Shown here piece by piece: positions 9,074-19,259 of a DNA stretch of 64,000 nt. The notes under the pieces were generated by a model. The model did no database searches, had not been told where the DNA came from, and was given only the letters and a program-made list of their open reading frames with translations. The first letter of the stretch is position 1. The number at the start of each line of letters is the position of its first letter. The translations under genes were made by a program, and so were the position numbers. This DNA comes from Acinetobacter pittii ANC 4050 (GTDB lineage: Bacteria > Pseudomonadota > Gammaproteobacteria > Pseudomonadales > Moraxellaceae), in NCBI RefSeq assembly GCF_000399685.1, contig NZ_KB976987.1, positions 2,619,954 to 2,683,953 on the forward strand, read 5' to 3'.

Positions 9074-9934
9074 ATGAATCTTGCAGCCTTTGAAGCTTTT
9101 GTAAAAGTTATGGAAACAGGGTCTATCTCTGTGGCAGCAGATCAGTTATTTATTACTCAACCTGCTGTTACCAAACGAATTCATAGCTTAGAAGAATATT
9201 TTGGCGTAAAACTCTTTGAGTCCGCAGGCCGAGGTGTTCAAGCAACTCATGCTGCACATTCATTATTACCTAAGGTTAAAAACTGGCTCAATGAGCTGGG
9301 TGATATTCACCATACGCTTAGCCATGAACAAACGCAGGTGCAAGGCCGCTTAAAAGTCGGTACGAGTCATCATATTGGTTTGCATCACTTACCTGCACCA
9401 CTTAAACACTTTGTTCAGCAATTTCCTCAAGTCACCTTAGATGTGCATTTTGTTGATTCAGAGCAAGCGCATGAACAAGTATTGGCTGGTGATTTAGAGC
9501 TAGCATTTTTAACCCTTCCACCCTCAGGTGATGAGCGTCTTAACTACATTACGATCTGGAATGATCCTTTAGTTTTTGTTGCTGCCCCTTTTCATCCATT
9601 AGCACAAAAGAAGAATCTCACCTTACAAGATTTAATTGAATATCCAAGCTTATTACCCGCTGCACAAACTTACACTGCCCAAATCACTTTAGCTGAGTTT
9701 GAAAAACAAGGGCTCAAACCAAAAATCACCATGAGCAATAACCCTCTTGAGTCTATTCGCATGTTGGTGTCGATTGGTTTAGGTTGGTCAGTTTTACCAA
9801 AAACCTTGCTGAATCAGGATATGCAGCAACTTGATTTAAATGTTGAGATGAATCGTCAATTAGGCATGGTGTGGCATCCTGCACGTACTCAATCTAGAGC
9901 CATGCAGGAACTGATTAAAATGATGCAGGAGTAG
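9074..9934 (+). CDS. LysR-family transcriptional regulator
   Basis: A 286-residue regulator with an N-terminal winged HTH (AADQLFITQPAVTKRIHSLEEYFG, about residues 18-42) and a periplasmic-binding-protein-like effector domain from about residue 90. The ATG at 9074 gives the canonical LysR start (MNLAAFEAFVKVMETGS); upstream in-frame codons add an unrelated extension. The target is unclear: neighbours are a DUF2061 gene upstream and a convergent HAD phosphatase. The effector domain looks CysB/CysL-like in general shape, but no ligand can be named. Confidence 0.85.
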   Translation: MNLAAFEAFVKVMETGSISVAADQLFITQPAVTKRIHSLEEYFGVKLFESAGRGVQATHAAHSLLPKVKNWLNELGDIHHTLSHEQTQVQGRLKVGTSHHIGLHHLPAPLKHFVQQFPQVTLDVHFVDSEQAHEQVLAGDLELAFLTLPPSGDERLNYITIWNDPLVFVAAPFHPLAQKKNLTLQDLIEYPSLLPAAQTYTAQITLAEFEKQGLKPKITMSNNPLESIRMLVSIGLGWSVLPKTLLNQDMQQLDLNVEMNRQLGMVWHPARTQSRAMQELIKMMQE

Positions 9935-9938
9935 TCAA

Positions 9939-10589
9939 TTAAATTGACCAGTCCTGAATTTCCCATTTATTTTCTTGAGCCAGTTTTTCAAGGCGATCAT
10001 CAGGATTTACTGCAATTGCATGAGTTGCATATTCAAGTAAAAAACGGTCATTAATTGAATCGGAATAAGCCCAAGACTCAGACACGCTCCGACCTTCCAA
10101 CCACGCATCTAGACGTGCAAGCTTGCCTTTTTGATAACACGCTAAACCAGCAACTTTCCCAGTATATTTTCCGTCAGCCACTTCAGCATTGGTCGCTAAA
10201 ATTTCAGTAATCCCAAATTCACGGAAAATTGGCGCAGTAATAAAATCACTTGTTGCCGTAATCCCTACAATGGTATGGCCTAAATCTTGATGTTTTTTGA
10301 TTGCATCAAAACCTTTTGGGCGCATTTGCGGACGAATCACTTTTTGCATGAACAATTGGTGGAGCTCAGTTAAGTAGTTATTGTCATGCTGGGTTAAAAA
10401 GCCAAAAACGAATTCATTATAAGCATATGGGTCAAGTTGCCCTGCTTTGTAATCTTCATAAAATTTATCATTCATCTGACGATGATGAACCGGATCAACC
10501 AAACCTTCATTGACTAAAAATTCACCCCAAGAATGGTCTGAATCGGTATTTAACAAGGTATGGTCTAAATCAAACAACGCCAGTTTCAT
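9939..10589 (-). CDS. HAD-superfamily hydrolase, SerB-like (IB subfamily)
   Basis: A 216-residue phosphatase with motif I FDLDHTLLNTD (nucleophile Asp7, acid/base Asp9), motif II GITATSDF, and a late motif SDSINDRFLLEY with metal-binding acids. The fold class is HAD-IB, which includes phosphoserine and related phosphatases. Substrate is not evident; the insert between motifs is longer than in classical SerB. It is convergent with the LysR gene and divergent from rppH. Confidence 0.85.
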   Translation of the reverse strand: MKLALFDLDHTLLNTDSDHSWGEFLVNEGLVDPVHHRQMNDKFYEDYKAGQLDPYAYNEFVFGFLTQHDNNYLTELHQLFMQKVIRPQMRPKGFDAIKKHQDLGHTIVGITATSDFITAPIFREFGITEILATNAEVADGKYTGKVAGLACYQKGKLARLDAWLEGRSVSESWAYSDSINDRFLLEYATHAIAVNPDDRLEKLAQENKWEIQDWSI

Positions 10590-10771
10590 GAAAATTCTCG
10601 TTTAAACTGAAATTTAAGAAAAAAAATGTAAATCTATCTCCGCTAGTCGATAGAAATTCGTTAAGATCGTAGCAATTTAAACATTTTACTTTGATCTTTT
10701 CGAGCTGGACATAAAAAAGTGTTTGTCCCCGCGATTAAAGTCAACGATATAGACAATATTTAGGTAGCCAA

Positions 10772-11257
10772 ATGATCGATTCAGAAGGTTTCCGACCGAA
10801 TGTCGGGATCATTTTGGCAAACGATGATGGACAGGTTTTATGGGCAAAGCGCATTGGTCACAATGCTTGGCAATTTCCACAAGGAGGCATCCAGTTTGGA
10901 GAAACCCCTGAACAGGCACTTTTTCGAGAACTGAGAGAAGAAATCGGCTTATTGCCCGAACATGTCCAGATTATTGCGCAAACCAAAGGATGGCTGCGTT
11001 ATCGTTTGCCACATCGGTACATTCGGTCAGACTCTGACCCCGTATGTATCGGACAGAAACAAAAATGGTTTTTACTGAAGTTAACTGCGCCTGCAAAAAA
11101 TATTCAGTTAAACCTCTCCGACCCACCCGAATTCGATGAATGGCAGTGGGTCAGCTATTGGTATCCTCTTGGCCAAGTGGTGAACTTCAAGCGTGATGTT
11201 TATCGTAAAGCCATGGTGGAGTTGTGTACACAGTTGCCGATGCAACAATTACCCTAA
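10772..11257 (+). CDS. rppH: RNA pyrophosphohydrolase RppH
   Basis: Removes pyrophosphate from the 5' end of transcripts, which starts 5'-dependent decay by RNase E. The 161 residues carry the full Nudix box: [17 protein letters not shown] followed by REEIGL. The N-terminus [15 protein letters not shown] is typical of RppH. It stands upstream of ptsP, the same pairing as in many gammaproteobacteria, with a hairpin between them. Confidence 0.95.
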   Translation: MIDSEGFRPNVGIILANDDGQVLWAKRIGHNAWQFPQGGIQFGETPEQALFRELREEIGLLPEHVQIIAQTKGWLRYRLPHRYIRSDSDPVCIGQKQKWFLLKLTAPAKNIQLNLSDPPEFDEWQWVSYWYPLGQVVNFKRDVYRKAMVELCTQLPMQQLP

Positions 11258-11284
11258 AAATCATTTATCTAGCAAATGATTTTT
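11257..11284 (+). terminator. Hairpin between rppH and ptsP
   Basis: AAAATCATTT, a 7-base loop and AAATGATTTT form a 10-bp AT-rich stem that begins at the last base of the rppH stop codon and ends in a short T run. It may reduce, rather than block, read-through into ptsP. Confidence 0.5.
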
Positions 11285-11342
11285 ATTAAAAGTGCTGTTA
11301 TAAATACATTCATAGTCTAAAAAAATACTGGAGTATACATCC

Positions 11343-13637
11343 ATGTCAAACATGCAACTCGACACTCTACGGCGCATTGTCCAAGAGGTTAATGCGTCCG
11401 TCAGTTTGCATGAATCGTTAGACATCATGGTCAATCAGGTTGCTGAAGCCATGAAAGTGGATGTTTGCTCTATTTATTTACTCGATGAACGCAACCAGCG
11501 CTATGTATTGATGGCCTCTAAAGGCTTAAATCCAGAATCTGTAGGCCACGTATCTTTGCAACTCGGTGAAGGCTTGGTCGGTCTGGTTGGGCAGCGTGAA
11601 GAAATTGTTAACCTTGACAATGCACCAAAACATGAGCGTTTCTTGTATTTACCTGAAACAGGCGAAGAAATTTATAATTCATTCCTTGGCGTACCTGTCA
11701 TGTATCGCCGTAAGGTTATGGGTGTTTTGGTTGTCCAAAACAAACTTCCTCAAGATTTTAGCGAAGCAGCCGAGTCCTTTTTAGTTACACTGTGTGCTCA
11801 GCTTTCTGGCGTGATTGCCCACGCTCATGCAGTTGGAAATATTGACGTATTTCGTAAACCAAGTAATGGCCCTGCTTATAAAACCTTCCAAGGTGCTTCA
11901 GGTGCAGGCGGTGTTGCTTTAGGTCGCGCTATTATTTTATATCCACCTGCTGATTTGGGTTCTGTACCCGATCGTGAAGCAGAAGATATTAGCGATGAAC
12001 TCCGAATTTTAGATCAAGCCATTTCATCAGTTCGTTCAGAGATTCGCTCTCTAGATGAAAAAATGCATGATTCTTTAATGGCTGAAGAGCGCGCTTTATT
12101 TAGTGTTTTCTTAAGAATGCTAGATGAAAATGCTTTACCAGCAGAAATTAAAGAACTCATCCGTGATGGACATTGGGCACAAGGTGCAGTACGTCGTGTC
12201 ATTGAAAAGCACACTGCCTTATTTGCACAAATGGAAGATGATTATCTTCGTGAACGAGTTTCCGACCTTAAAGATTTAGGTCGGCGTATTTTAGCGTGTT
12301 TACAAGAAGAAGACTCTAGCCATCGTGAACTGAGTCCAGACAGTATTTTAATTGGTGAAGAGATTAGTACTGCGGCACTCGTAGAGCTGCCTGTAGACAA
12401 TATTGCAGCAATTGTGACATCAGAAGGTGCAGCCAACTCACATATGGTGATTGTGGCTCGTGCTTTAGGTATTCCAACCGTAGTTGGTGTAACCGAACTG
12501 CCTGTTAATACACTTGATGATGCAGAAATGATCGTGGATGCCTATCAAGGCCGTGTTTTTGTTAATCCTCCACGTCGTTTACGTCAACGTTATAAAGAGA
12601 TTCAAAAAGAAGATGAGCAAATCGCAAAAGATCTCAAGCAGTACGAGACCAAAGAAGCGATTACTCCAGATGGTGTGTCTGTTCAGCTCTATGTGAACAC
12701 GGGCCTCATGATTGACGTAGTACGCGGAGTACAACGTGGTGCTCAAGGTGTCGGTCTTTACCGAAGTGAAATTCCCTTCATGTTACGGGAACGTTTCCCG
12801 GGTGAAGAAGAACAACGTGCAATCTACCGTCAACAGTTGAGCCACTTTGCTAATAAACCAGTGGTGATGCGAACTCTGGATATTGGTGCCGATAAAGACT
12901 TGCCGTATTTCAGTATTGAAGAAGAAAACTCGGCATTAGGCTGGCGTGGTATTCGTTTCACGCTTGATCATCCTGAGATTTTTTCTTCACAAATTCGCGC
13001 CATGCTCAAAGCCAGCATTGGTTTAAATAATCTGCATATTTTATTACCAATGGTCACTACAGTCAGTGAAGTCGAAGAAGTACTTTATTTGCTTGAACGT
13101 GACTGGATTGCGGTGCAAGAAGAAGAGCAAGTTAAAATTACCAAGCCGAAAATTGGCATTATGGTTGAGGTGCCGAGCGTACTGCTACAAATTGATGAGT
13201 TTGCTGAACTCGTCGATTTCTTCTCGGTCGGTTCAAATGACTTAACACAGTATTTACTTGCGGTTGACCGTAATAATCCACATGTGGCCAACGTTTACTC
13301 ACACTTCCATCCATCCATTCTACGTGCGCTAACTCGCTTAGTTAAAGAATGCCATGAATATAAAAAACCTATCAGTATTTGTGGTGAGATGGCGGGTGAT
13401 CCATTATCGGCAATTTTGCTCATGGCGATGGGCTTTAATACCCTTTCAATGAGTTCGAGTAACATTTTGCGAGTACGAAAAGCAATTTGTCATGTTCCGA
13501 TGACAGATGCACAAAAGTTACTGGATGATGTCATGAAAATGAATAATCCACTCATTGTAAAAAGCTGGCTTGAGTACTACTTTAAAACGCATGGCCTAGC
13601 TGATATGGTCAAATCGAATCGAATCGTAAATGTTTAA
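11343..13637 (+). CDS. ptsP: Phosphoenolpyruvate-protein phosphotransferase PtsP (EI-Ntr)
   Basis: First enzyme of the nitrogen-related phosphotransferase chain; passes phosphate from PEP to NPr. Domain order in 764 residues: GAF sensor (about 1-160), PEP-utiliser N-terminal domain (about 175-295), swivelling domain with the phosphorylated histidine in NSHMVIVARALG (His367), and the PEP-binding TIM barrel with VGSNDLTQYLLAVDRNNP and ICGEMAGDP. Full length. GAF-domain binding of glutamine or 2-oxoglutarate is known for relatives but not shown here. Ends at a strong hairpin. Confidence 0.95.
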   Translation: MSNMQLDTLRRIVQEVNASVSLHESLDIMVNQVAEAMKVDVCSIYLLDERNQRYVLMASKGLNPESVGHVSLQLGEGLVGLVGQREEIVNLDNAPKHERFLYLPETGEEIYNSFLGVPVMYRRKVMGVLVVQNKLPQDFSEAAESFLVTLCAQLSGVIAHAHAVGNIDVFRKPSNGPAYKTFQGASGAGGVALGRAIILYPPADLGSVPDREAEDISDELRILDQAISSVRSEIRSLDEKMHDSLMAEERALFSVFLRMLDENALPAEIKELIRDGHWAQGAVRRVIEKHTALFAQMEDDYLRERVSDLKDLGRRILACLQEEDSSHRELSPDSILIGEEISTAALVELPVDNIAAIVTSEGAANSHMVIVARALGIPTVVGVTELPVNTLDDAEMIVDAYQGRVFVNPPRRLRQRYKEIQKEDEQIAKDLKQYETKEAITPDGVSVQLYVNTGLMIDVVRGVQRGAQGVGLYRSEIPFMLRERFPGEEEQRAIYRQQLSHFANKPVVMRTLDIGADKDLPYFSIEEENSALGWRGIRFTLDHPEIFSSQIRAMLKASIGLNNLHILLPMVTTVSEVEEVLYLLERDWIAVQEEEQVKITKPKIGIMVEVPSVLLQIDEFAELVDFFSVGSNDLTQYLLAVDRNNPHVANVYSHFHPSILRALTRLVKECHEYKKPISICGEMAGDPLSAILLMAMGFNTLSMSSSNILRVRKAICHVPMTDAQKLLDDVMKMNNPLIVKSWLEYYFKTHGLADMVKSNRIVNV

Positions 13638-13649
13638 TATATAAAAGAT

Positions 13650-13677
13650 AAAGGAGAGCAATGCTCTCCTTTATTTT
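13650..13677 (+). terminator. Terminator after ptsP
   Basis: A near-perfect palindrome built on AAAGGAGAGCA and TGCTCTCCTTT followed by ATTTTG, 13 bases after the ptsP stop. Confidence 0.8.
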
Positions 13678-13799
13678 GTTTAAGATAGCTTCTACTACAA
13701 CTAAATATAAAAAATTTCTTTTTCAATATTTATCCCGTTCAAACCTTTTAAACAAACATATAATCGGTTTTTCAAATCAATATTGACAGTTTAATCCAT

Positions 13800-13828
13800 T
13801 TGAAAAATAAGACTCTGACTTCTAGTAT
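13800..13828 (+). promoter_or_regulatory. Possible katG promoter
   Basis: TTGAAA at 13800-13805, 17-base spacer, TAGTAT at 13823-13828. If real, the katG leader would be about 330 nt and would include the 20-codon ORF at 13887. A stronger -35 hexamer, TTGACA (13783-13788), has no good partner. Confidence 0.35.
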
Positions 13829-13886
13829 ATTTAAAGAGCGTTATTAAAAGATCTTACGTTGTTCCAACAATCGAAGAGGTAATTCT

Positions 13887-13949
13887 ATGCATCGTTATTC
13901 ACAGGTTTCATCTTATTTTTCCTCTTGTTTTTTAACCTTCATGCAGTAA
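13887..13949 (+). CDS. Possible 20-residue leader peptide upstream of katG
   Basis: ATG preceded by GAAGAGGTAATTCT, with AGAGG in good position. It encodes 20 residues rich in Ser and Phe with one Cys (MHRYSQVSSYFSSCFLTFMQ). It is in the predicted katG leader. Nothing else supports translation; a random ORF of this size is common in such sequence. Confidence 0.3.
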   Translation: MHRYSQVSSYFSSCFLTFMQ

Positions 13950-14166
13950 ATTGGAGGAATAACAATTAAAGAGATCTGATGCATTATTAAATAAAAAATA
14001 ATGGGCTGACATCTTAGTGAAAAGACTTTTCAAACAATTTCTCTCACCATTTGTTCACTCATTTCTTTATTTGATAAACATGAGTTTTTAAACCAGAAGT
14101 CCAGGAAAATGAGCCCTAACATTTTTACTAAGAGCTCAATAATTATTACCCAGAGAGAATATAACC

Positions 14167-16323
14167 ATGTCAGACGAATCAAAATGTCCTTTTTCAGGCC
14201 ATAAATCAAAACCAGAGGTAACAGTCGGTGGTGGCACGCCTAGTTTACACTGGTGGCCAAAACAACTACGCGTTGATTTACTGAATCAACATTCAGAACG
14301 CTCTAATCCACTCAGTAAAGATTTTGATTACCGTAAAGAGTTTAAAAAAATCGACTATTATGCACTCAAAGCTGATATCAAAAATGTGTTAACCGATTCT
14401 CAAGATTGGTGGCCAGCCGATTGGGGAAATTATACAGGCTTATTTATCCGTTTAGCATGGCACGCTGCCGGCACTTATCGTATGGGTGATGGTCGTGGCG
14501 GTGCTGGTCGTGGTCAACAACGTTTTGCACCTTTAAATAGTTGGCCTGACAATGCAAGCCTAGATAAAGCACGCCGCTTATTATGGCCAGTTAAACAAAA
14601 ATACGGTCAAAAAATATCGTGGGCAGATTTATTTATTCTTGCTGGAAACATCGCACTTGAGTCTTCGGGCTTCCGCACCTTCGGTTTTGGCGCAGGCCGT
14701 GAAGATGTTTGGGAACCAGACAACGACGTAAACTGGGGTGATGAGAAAGAATGGTTAGCTCATCGTAACTCAGAAGCTTTAGAAGGTAGTAATCTCGCTG
14801 CAACTGAAATGGGTCTAATTTATGTGAACCCTGAAGGTCCACAAGCCAGCGGTGACCCCAAATCAGCTGCGCCGTTTATTCGTGCGACTTTCGGCAATAT
14901 GGCAATGGATGATGAAGAAATTGTTGCTTTGATCGCAGGCGGTCATACCTTAGGTAAAACCCATGGTGCTGGCTCTGCTGACCATGTTCAGGCTGATCCT
15001 GAGGGAGCGTCAATTGAACAAATGGGCTTTGGCTGGTCAAACAGTTTTGGTACTGGTGTTGGTAAAGATGCGATCACTTCAGGCTTAGAAGTCATTTGGT
15101 CACAAACGCCAACCCAATGGAGCAACTACTTCTTTGAAAACCTATTCAAATACGAGTGGGTACAAGAACGTTCCCCTGCTGGTGCAATTCAATGGGTAGC
15201 AGCAGATGCTGAGGCGATCATCCCAGATCCATTCGACCCATCAGTTAAACGTAAGCCAACAATGCTTACTACAGATTTGACCTTACGTTTTGATCCTGAG
15301 TTTGAAAAGATCTCTCGTCGTTTCCTTAACGATCCACAAGCCTTTGCCAATGCTTTTGCCCGTGCATGGTACAAATTAACTCACCGTGATATGGGACCAA
15401 AAGCACGTTATTTAGGCCCTGAAGTTCCGGCTGAAGATTTAATTTGGCAAGACCCATTACCGGCTGCTAACACGATTCCGTCTTCTGCTAGCATTGATGA
15501 TGCAAAAGCAAAAATCGTTGCACTAAGGCTATCTGCTGGTGAGTTGGTTTCTCTTGGCTGGGCTTCAGCGTCAACTTTCCGTGGTGGAGACAAGCGTGGC
15601 GGTGCAAACGGCGCACGTATTGCGTTATCGCCACAACGCGAATGGGAAGTAAACAAAAAAGCTGTTGAGACTTTAACTAAAATTGAAGAACTCAAAGCCT
15701 CAACTCAACTGTCATTAGCTGACTTAATTGTGCTTGCAGGTAACGTTGGCGTAGAGCAAGCTGCTCAAGCGGCAGGTTTCAATATTAGCGTTCCATTTGC
15801 CGCAGGTCGTGTTGATGCATTACAGAGTCAAACTGATGTCGAATCTTTCCAATTACTTCTCGGTCTTGCCGATGGTTTTAGAAACTGGAAAAAAGACGGC
15901 GTCAGCGCATCAACTGAGGCATTATTAATTGATAAAGCACAAAAACTGACTTTGACTGCACCAGAGTTAACAGTATTGATTGGTGGTTTACGTGTACTAG
16001 GCACTAACTGGGATGGTTCACAACACGGTGTATTCACTCAGCAAGTTGGTGTACTCAGCACAGACTTCTTTACGAACTTACTCGACATGTCCACTGTATG
16101 GGCACCTGTTGATTCAACAAGCGAAGTATTTGAAGGCAAAGACCGTAAAACAGGCGCAGTAAAATTTACTGCAACACGTAATGATTTAGTCTTCGGTTCA
16201 AACTCAATCTTACGTACATTGGCCGAAGTTTATGCTCAAGCAGATGGTAAAGAAAAATTTGTTCAAGACTTTGTTGCTGCATGGACTAAAGTTATGAATC
16301 TTGACCGTTTTGACTTAGCATAA
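14167..16323 (+). CDS. katG: Catalase-peroxidase KatG
   Basis: Bifunctional haem enzyme that destroys hydrogen peroxide. The 718 residues contain the duplicated peroxidase fold. The active-site [12 protein letters not shown] places Arg95, Trp98 and His99; Tyr219 (YVNPEGP) and Met245 ([10 protein letters not shown]) complete the Met-Tyr-Trp crosslink that gives catalase activity, with spacing as in known KatG. The proximal haem ligand is the histidine in [12 protein letters not shown]. Cytoplasmic. Single-gene unit with its own terminator and a long leader. Confidence 0.97.
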   Translation: MSDESKCPFSGHKSKPEVTVGGGTPSLHWWPKQLRVDLLNQHSERSNPLSKDFDYRKEFKKIDYYALKADIKNVLTDSQDWWPADWGNYTGLFIRLAWHAAGTYRMGDGRGGAGRGQQRFAPLNSWPDNASLDKARRLLWPVKQKYGQKISWADLFILAGNIALESSGFRTFGFGAGREDVWEPDNDVNWGDEKEWLAHRNSEALEGSNLAATEMGLIYVNPEGPQASGDPKSAAPFIRATFGNMAMDDEEIVALIAGGHTLGKTHGAGSADHVQADPEGASIEQMGFGWSNSFGTGVGKDAITSGLEVIWSQTPTQWSNYFFENLFKYEWVQERSPAGAIQWVAADAEAIIPDPFDPSVKRKPTMLTTDLTLRFDPEFEKISRRFLNDPQAFANAFARAWYKLTHRDMGPKARYLGPEVPAEDLIWQDPLPAANTIPSSASIDDAKAKIVALRLSAGELVSLGWASASTFRGGDKRGGANGARIALSPQREWEVNKKAVETLTKIEELKASTQLSLADLIVLAGNVGVEQAAQAAGFNISVPFAAGRVDALQSQTDVESFQLLLGLADGFRNWKKDGVSASTEALLIDKAQKLTLTAPELTVLIGGLRVLGTNWDGSQHGVFTQQVGVLSTDFFTNLLDMSTVWAPVDSTSEVFEGKDRKTGAVKFTATRNDLVFGSNSILRTLAEVYAQADGKEKFVQDFVAAWTKVMNLDRFDLA

Positions 16324-16340
16324 TTTTGTCAAAATAATAA

Positions 16341-16370
16341 AAAGCCAGTTCAAATTGAACTGGCTTTTTT
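16341..16370. terminator. Terminator after katG
   Basis: AAAGCCAGTTC, AAATT loop and GAACTGGCTTT, then TTT; 11-bp perfect stem between convergent genes. Confidence 0.9.
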
Positions 16371-16388
16371 CATATCAAGCATTGAGTT

Positions 16389-17441
16389 TTAAACAGTCAG
16401 TTTATGCCCTTCCCGAATGCAATAAAAAGGATTTGCAAGCTTTGACGAGGCTTTAATTGCTTGACCTAGAGCATGCTCTGGATCTTCTCTGTCCTCATCA
16501 GTCAACTGGAAAGTCCGATAATGAATCGCAACAGAACGATGAGCTTGTAAATCAAAGTGTGCATGTAGCGCATCTTGTGGATTCATATGTACATAGCTCA
16601 TCAATTCACGAGGCTCATACGCACCTATTGGAAGTAAGGCCACACGTGGTGCACCATAACGAGCATGAATTTGCTTAAAGTGCCCCGCATAACCGGTATC
16701 ACCAGCAAAGAAACAATGACCTGTTTTAGCCACAACCGAAAAGCCTCCCCAGAGTGCTTTATTCTGGTCACGTAAACCACGACCTGAACCATGCTGTGCA
16801 GGTGTATAGATTATTCTTAATTCGTGATAGGGAATTTCTTGCCACCAATCCATTTCAATCACATGAAATTCTTTTGGTAGGTAAAACCCATTCCCGAGTC
16901 CAGTGTAAATTGGCATTGCGAATTTTTTGTGTAGCCATTCAAGCGTAGCCAAATCCATATGATCATAATGATTATGGCTGAGTAGAACACCATGAATTGT
17001 CGGTAATTGCTCTAGTGCAAATCCTGCAGGGCATACACGGCGTGGTCCACGTCCTTGGGAGGGACTAGCATAATCACACCACACTGGGTCAGTAATAAAG
17101 TTATAAGGTCCGATCTGAATCAGCACAGTTGCATGCCCAACAAACCAAACTTGCCAATCATCTAAATCTGCTTGAGGTCGATTTTGTGGCAATGCTACAG
17201 CCGTATTTAGGCGGGTTTCATATTCACTTTGAATATCTACTTTCCATGTAAAAGACTCACGCGTAACTAACCAACGCAACAACTCTTTTGAACCACGTGC
17301 AGGTGATTTAGGCTGTTGATTATAAAAACGTGTATCCGTTTCATGCCCAGACTCGGGATGACAAAAAGGAGGTTTTATCCATGTATGCGTCCAACAGGAC
17401 TGAGTCGGCAATTGATATGTTAATGTCGGCTTGTCTTTCAT
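16389..17441 (-). CDS. Metallo-beta-lactamase-fold hydrolase (NAPE-PLD/UlaG-like)
   Basis: A 350-residue cytoplasmic protein of the MBL superfamily. The first metal motif is SHNHYDHMD, with further ligands in TPAQHGSGRG, FAGDTGY and the late IHYRTF. The WFVGHATVLIQIGPYNFITD start of the domain is typical of the subgroup that includes mammalian NAPE-hydrolysing phospholipase D and bacterial relatives. Real bacterial substrate is unknown; a phospholipid-type phosphodiester is possible. The N-terminal 80 residues are an extension typical of this subgroup. Confidence 0.85.
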   Translation of the reverse strand: MKDKPTLTYQLPTQSCWTHTWIKPPFCHPESGHETDTRFYNQQPKSPARGSKELLRWLVTRESFTWKVDIQSEYETRLNTAVALPQNRPQADLDDWQVWFVGHATVLIQIGPYNFITDPVWCDYASPSQGRGPRRVCPAGFALEQLPTIHGVLLSHNHYDHMDLATLEWLHKKFAMPIYTGLGNGFYLPKEFHVIEMDWWQEIPYHELRIIYTPAQHGSGRGLRDQNKALWGGFSVVAKTGHCFFAGDTGYAGHFKQIHARYGAPRVALLPIGAYEPRELMSYVHMNPQDALHAHFDLQAHRSVAIHYRTFQLTDEDREDPEHALGQAIKASSKLANPFYCIREGHKLTV

Positions 17442-18095
17442 GGGCTTTTCTATGTTTTAGCATCAGCAGAATGGATGTGTTCAGGTTTCTATCTTAACGA
17501 TTAAAAGAAATTAAGCTATGGCACTTACACTTATTTATCATATAAATATCCTTTTTACCGTGGACACAGCCAACCTAAGTCAAATTAGAGTGCCATAAAA
17601 AACACATAGATGTGTTGGGTTTATGCGTCAGTAATTACCATTCTTATTAAGACCTATTGTATAACATAACAATTAGAGAATGCCTAAAGCCACCATAGAA
17701 CCGTACTGTTTCCTCTTTATCGCTTCCAATTTTTAACTTTGAATTAGTTTGCTGAACAAAAAATAATATATTTAGTAACAATTACAGTTCAGTAGATTTA
17801 GGCGGACTACAAGTTATAAAATTATTATATTATTCTCATTTTTGCATATTATGAGAATTTCTTAAATGAATATTCAAAACATTTAAAAAATTCTTTGATT
17901 AAGTAAAGATAATGTATTTGTTGACTAATCAATAATATATTTTATGAATTATTAAAGCCTACTCCCCTATATTAAATCTTTAATGAAAATTAAAATTCCA
18001 TTTATTTTATAAATACCTAAAGCACCTTCACGCTATATCTATTTATGCTTTATACTTCACTTAAATCATAGTAAGACATTTTTTGGATTAGTCTT
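17442..18095. other. AT-rich intergenic region, no gene recognised
   Basis: About 650 bases with no credible ORF. Visible items: a short hairpin AACACAT/ATGTGTT near 17597, the repeat ATTGT...ACAAT near 17656-17673, and a possible promoter for the downstream LysR gene (TTCACG 18027-18032, 18-base spacer, TATACT 18051-18056). It could contain a small RNA or eroded gene, but I see no positive evidence. Confidence 0.4.
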
Positions 18096-19001
18096 ATGGA
18101 ACTACGCCATCTCCGATATTTCATTACCGTTGCTGAAGAATTAAATTTTAGTAAAGCCGCTCTTAAACTTTTCACTGCACAACCCTCCCTTAGCCAGCAA
18201 ATTAAAGATTTAGAAGAAGACGTCGGTGTACGACTTTTAAACCGCACAAAACGCAAAGTTGAGTTAACCGAAGAAGGAGAAGTATTTTTAGAGCATGCTC
18301 GGCTCACCCTCGCTCAAGCCGAAAAAGCGGTTGCTATGGCACGGCAGGTTTCAAAGGCGAAACAGCAACTCTTACGTATCGGTTTCGTCCCCATCGCAGA
18401 AATGAAAATTTTCCCTTACGTTCTTCCTAACCTACGACTACAACACCCCGACCTTACTATTGAATTATCTAACTTAAACAATACCGAACAACTTAAAGCC
18501 TTAAAAAAAGGTGAATTAGATATTACATTTACCCGTGAAAACACAGATAGTGATGAAATCCAAAGCCAATTTGTTTTAACTGAACCCTTAATTTTCTTGC
18601 TTCCTAAAAATCATCCGCTTGCTCAATACGAAAGAATTCCCGTTCATGCTTTACAAGGTATTGATTTTATTATTCCCGCTGCCGAACAATCACAAACATT
18701 ACATAACACGATTTTAGACTTCGCTAAAACTCACAATATCGACCTCAATATTGTTCAAAAAGCAGACAGCATGCTCTTCAATATCAACTCTCTTGGCGCT
18801 GGATTAGGTTGTACAATTTTACCCGCTTACGTGGCACCTTTAGGAATCAAAAATACGGTCGTTCGTCCACTTGACGTTGAGTTGCCGACACTTGATCTAT
18901 TTGTAAATTACCGTAAAAACTCACAATCTGTAGGTGTGCAGAAATTTATTGATCAACTCACTAAAGTATTTCATCTCGATAAAAACTTAAATCACGCTTA
19001 A
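18096..19001 (+). CDS. LysR-family transcriptional regulator (HcaR/BenM-like)
   Basis: A 301-residue regulator. The N-terminus MELRHLRYFITVAEELNFSKA and HTH region (QPSLSQQIKDLEEDVG) are typical of the BenM/CatM/HcaR branch, which in Acinetobacter controls aromatic acid catabolism. The effector domain spans about residues 90-295. No catabolic operon adjoins it here; the next gene encodes a DUF1345 membrane protein on the same strand. The exact orthologue and inducer are not determined. Confidence 0.8.
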   Translation: MELRHLRYFITVAEELNFSKAALKLFTAQPSLSQQIKDLEEDVGVRLLNRTKRKVELTEEGEVFLEHARLTLAQAEKAVAMARQVSKAKQQLLRIGFVPIAEMKIFPYVLPNLRLQHPDLTIELSNLNNTEQLKALKKGELDITFTRENTDSDEIQSQFVLTEPLIFLLPKNHPLAQYERIPVHALQGIDFIIPAAEQSQTLHNTILDFAKTHNIDLNIVQKADSMLFNINSLGAGLGCTILPAYVAPLGIKNTVVRPLDVELPTLDLFVNYRKNSQSVGVQKFIDQLTKVFHLDKNLNHA

Positions 19002-19042
19002 TTATCCAAAATAATTTTATTATTAATAAGGCTATCTTTATA

Positions 19043-19086
19043 AAAAAGTATAAATAAATATTCTTTCTATTTATTCTATACTTTTT
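19043..19086 (+). repeat. AT-rich inverted repeat after LysR gene
   Basis: AAAAGTATAAATAAATA and TATTTATTCTATACTTTT pair over about 17 bases with one bulge around a TTCTTTC loop. It could act as a terminator for the LysR gene, although it contains almost no GC pairs. Confidence 0.5.
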
Positions 19087-19259
19087 ATAAATAGTCTAAT
19101 CTTGATTATTGTTCTATTTTATCATTTGAGTAAAAGCACGCACCTCATAATATATAAGTGAAAGAAATTGGAATAAAATCTATATAAAACTGGATATTAT
19201 TTTCACCATTCAATAAAAAATAATATATGTATTACGTAATAAAAGGAGATAAGGAAAAA

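Larger units (their letters stand above)
13678..14166 (+). other. Long katG upstream region
   Basis: About 490 AT-rich bases without a recognised gene. It holds one plausible promoter (TTGAAA 13800-13805, 17-base spacer, TAGTAT 13823-13828), a short ORF with a ribosome binding site (13887-13949), a GGAGG not followed by a usable start (13953-13957), a small inverted repeat CATTATT/AATAATG near 13981-14002, and a second short ORF (14109-14204) overlapping the katG start. I could not find a convincing OxyR site. Confidence 0.5.

Noticed and set aside
13678..13900. OxyR binding site upstream of katG
   Set aside because: I looked for ATAG-N7-CTAT repeats; only a poor partial match (ATAGCTTCTACTAC) was found.
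17442..18095. Small RNA or decayed gene in the large gap before the LysR gene
   Set aside because: Only weak hairpins and AT-rich sequence; no terminator-hairpin combination or coding remnant I could defend.
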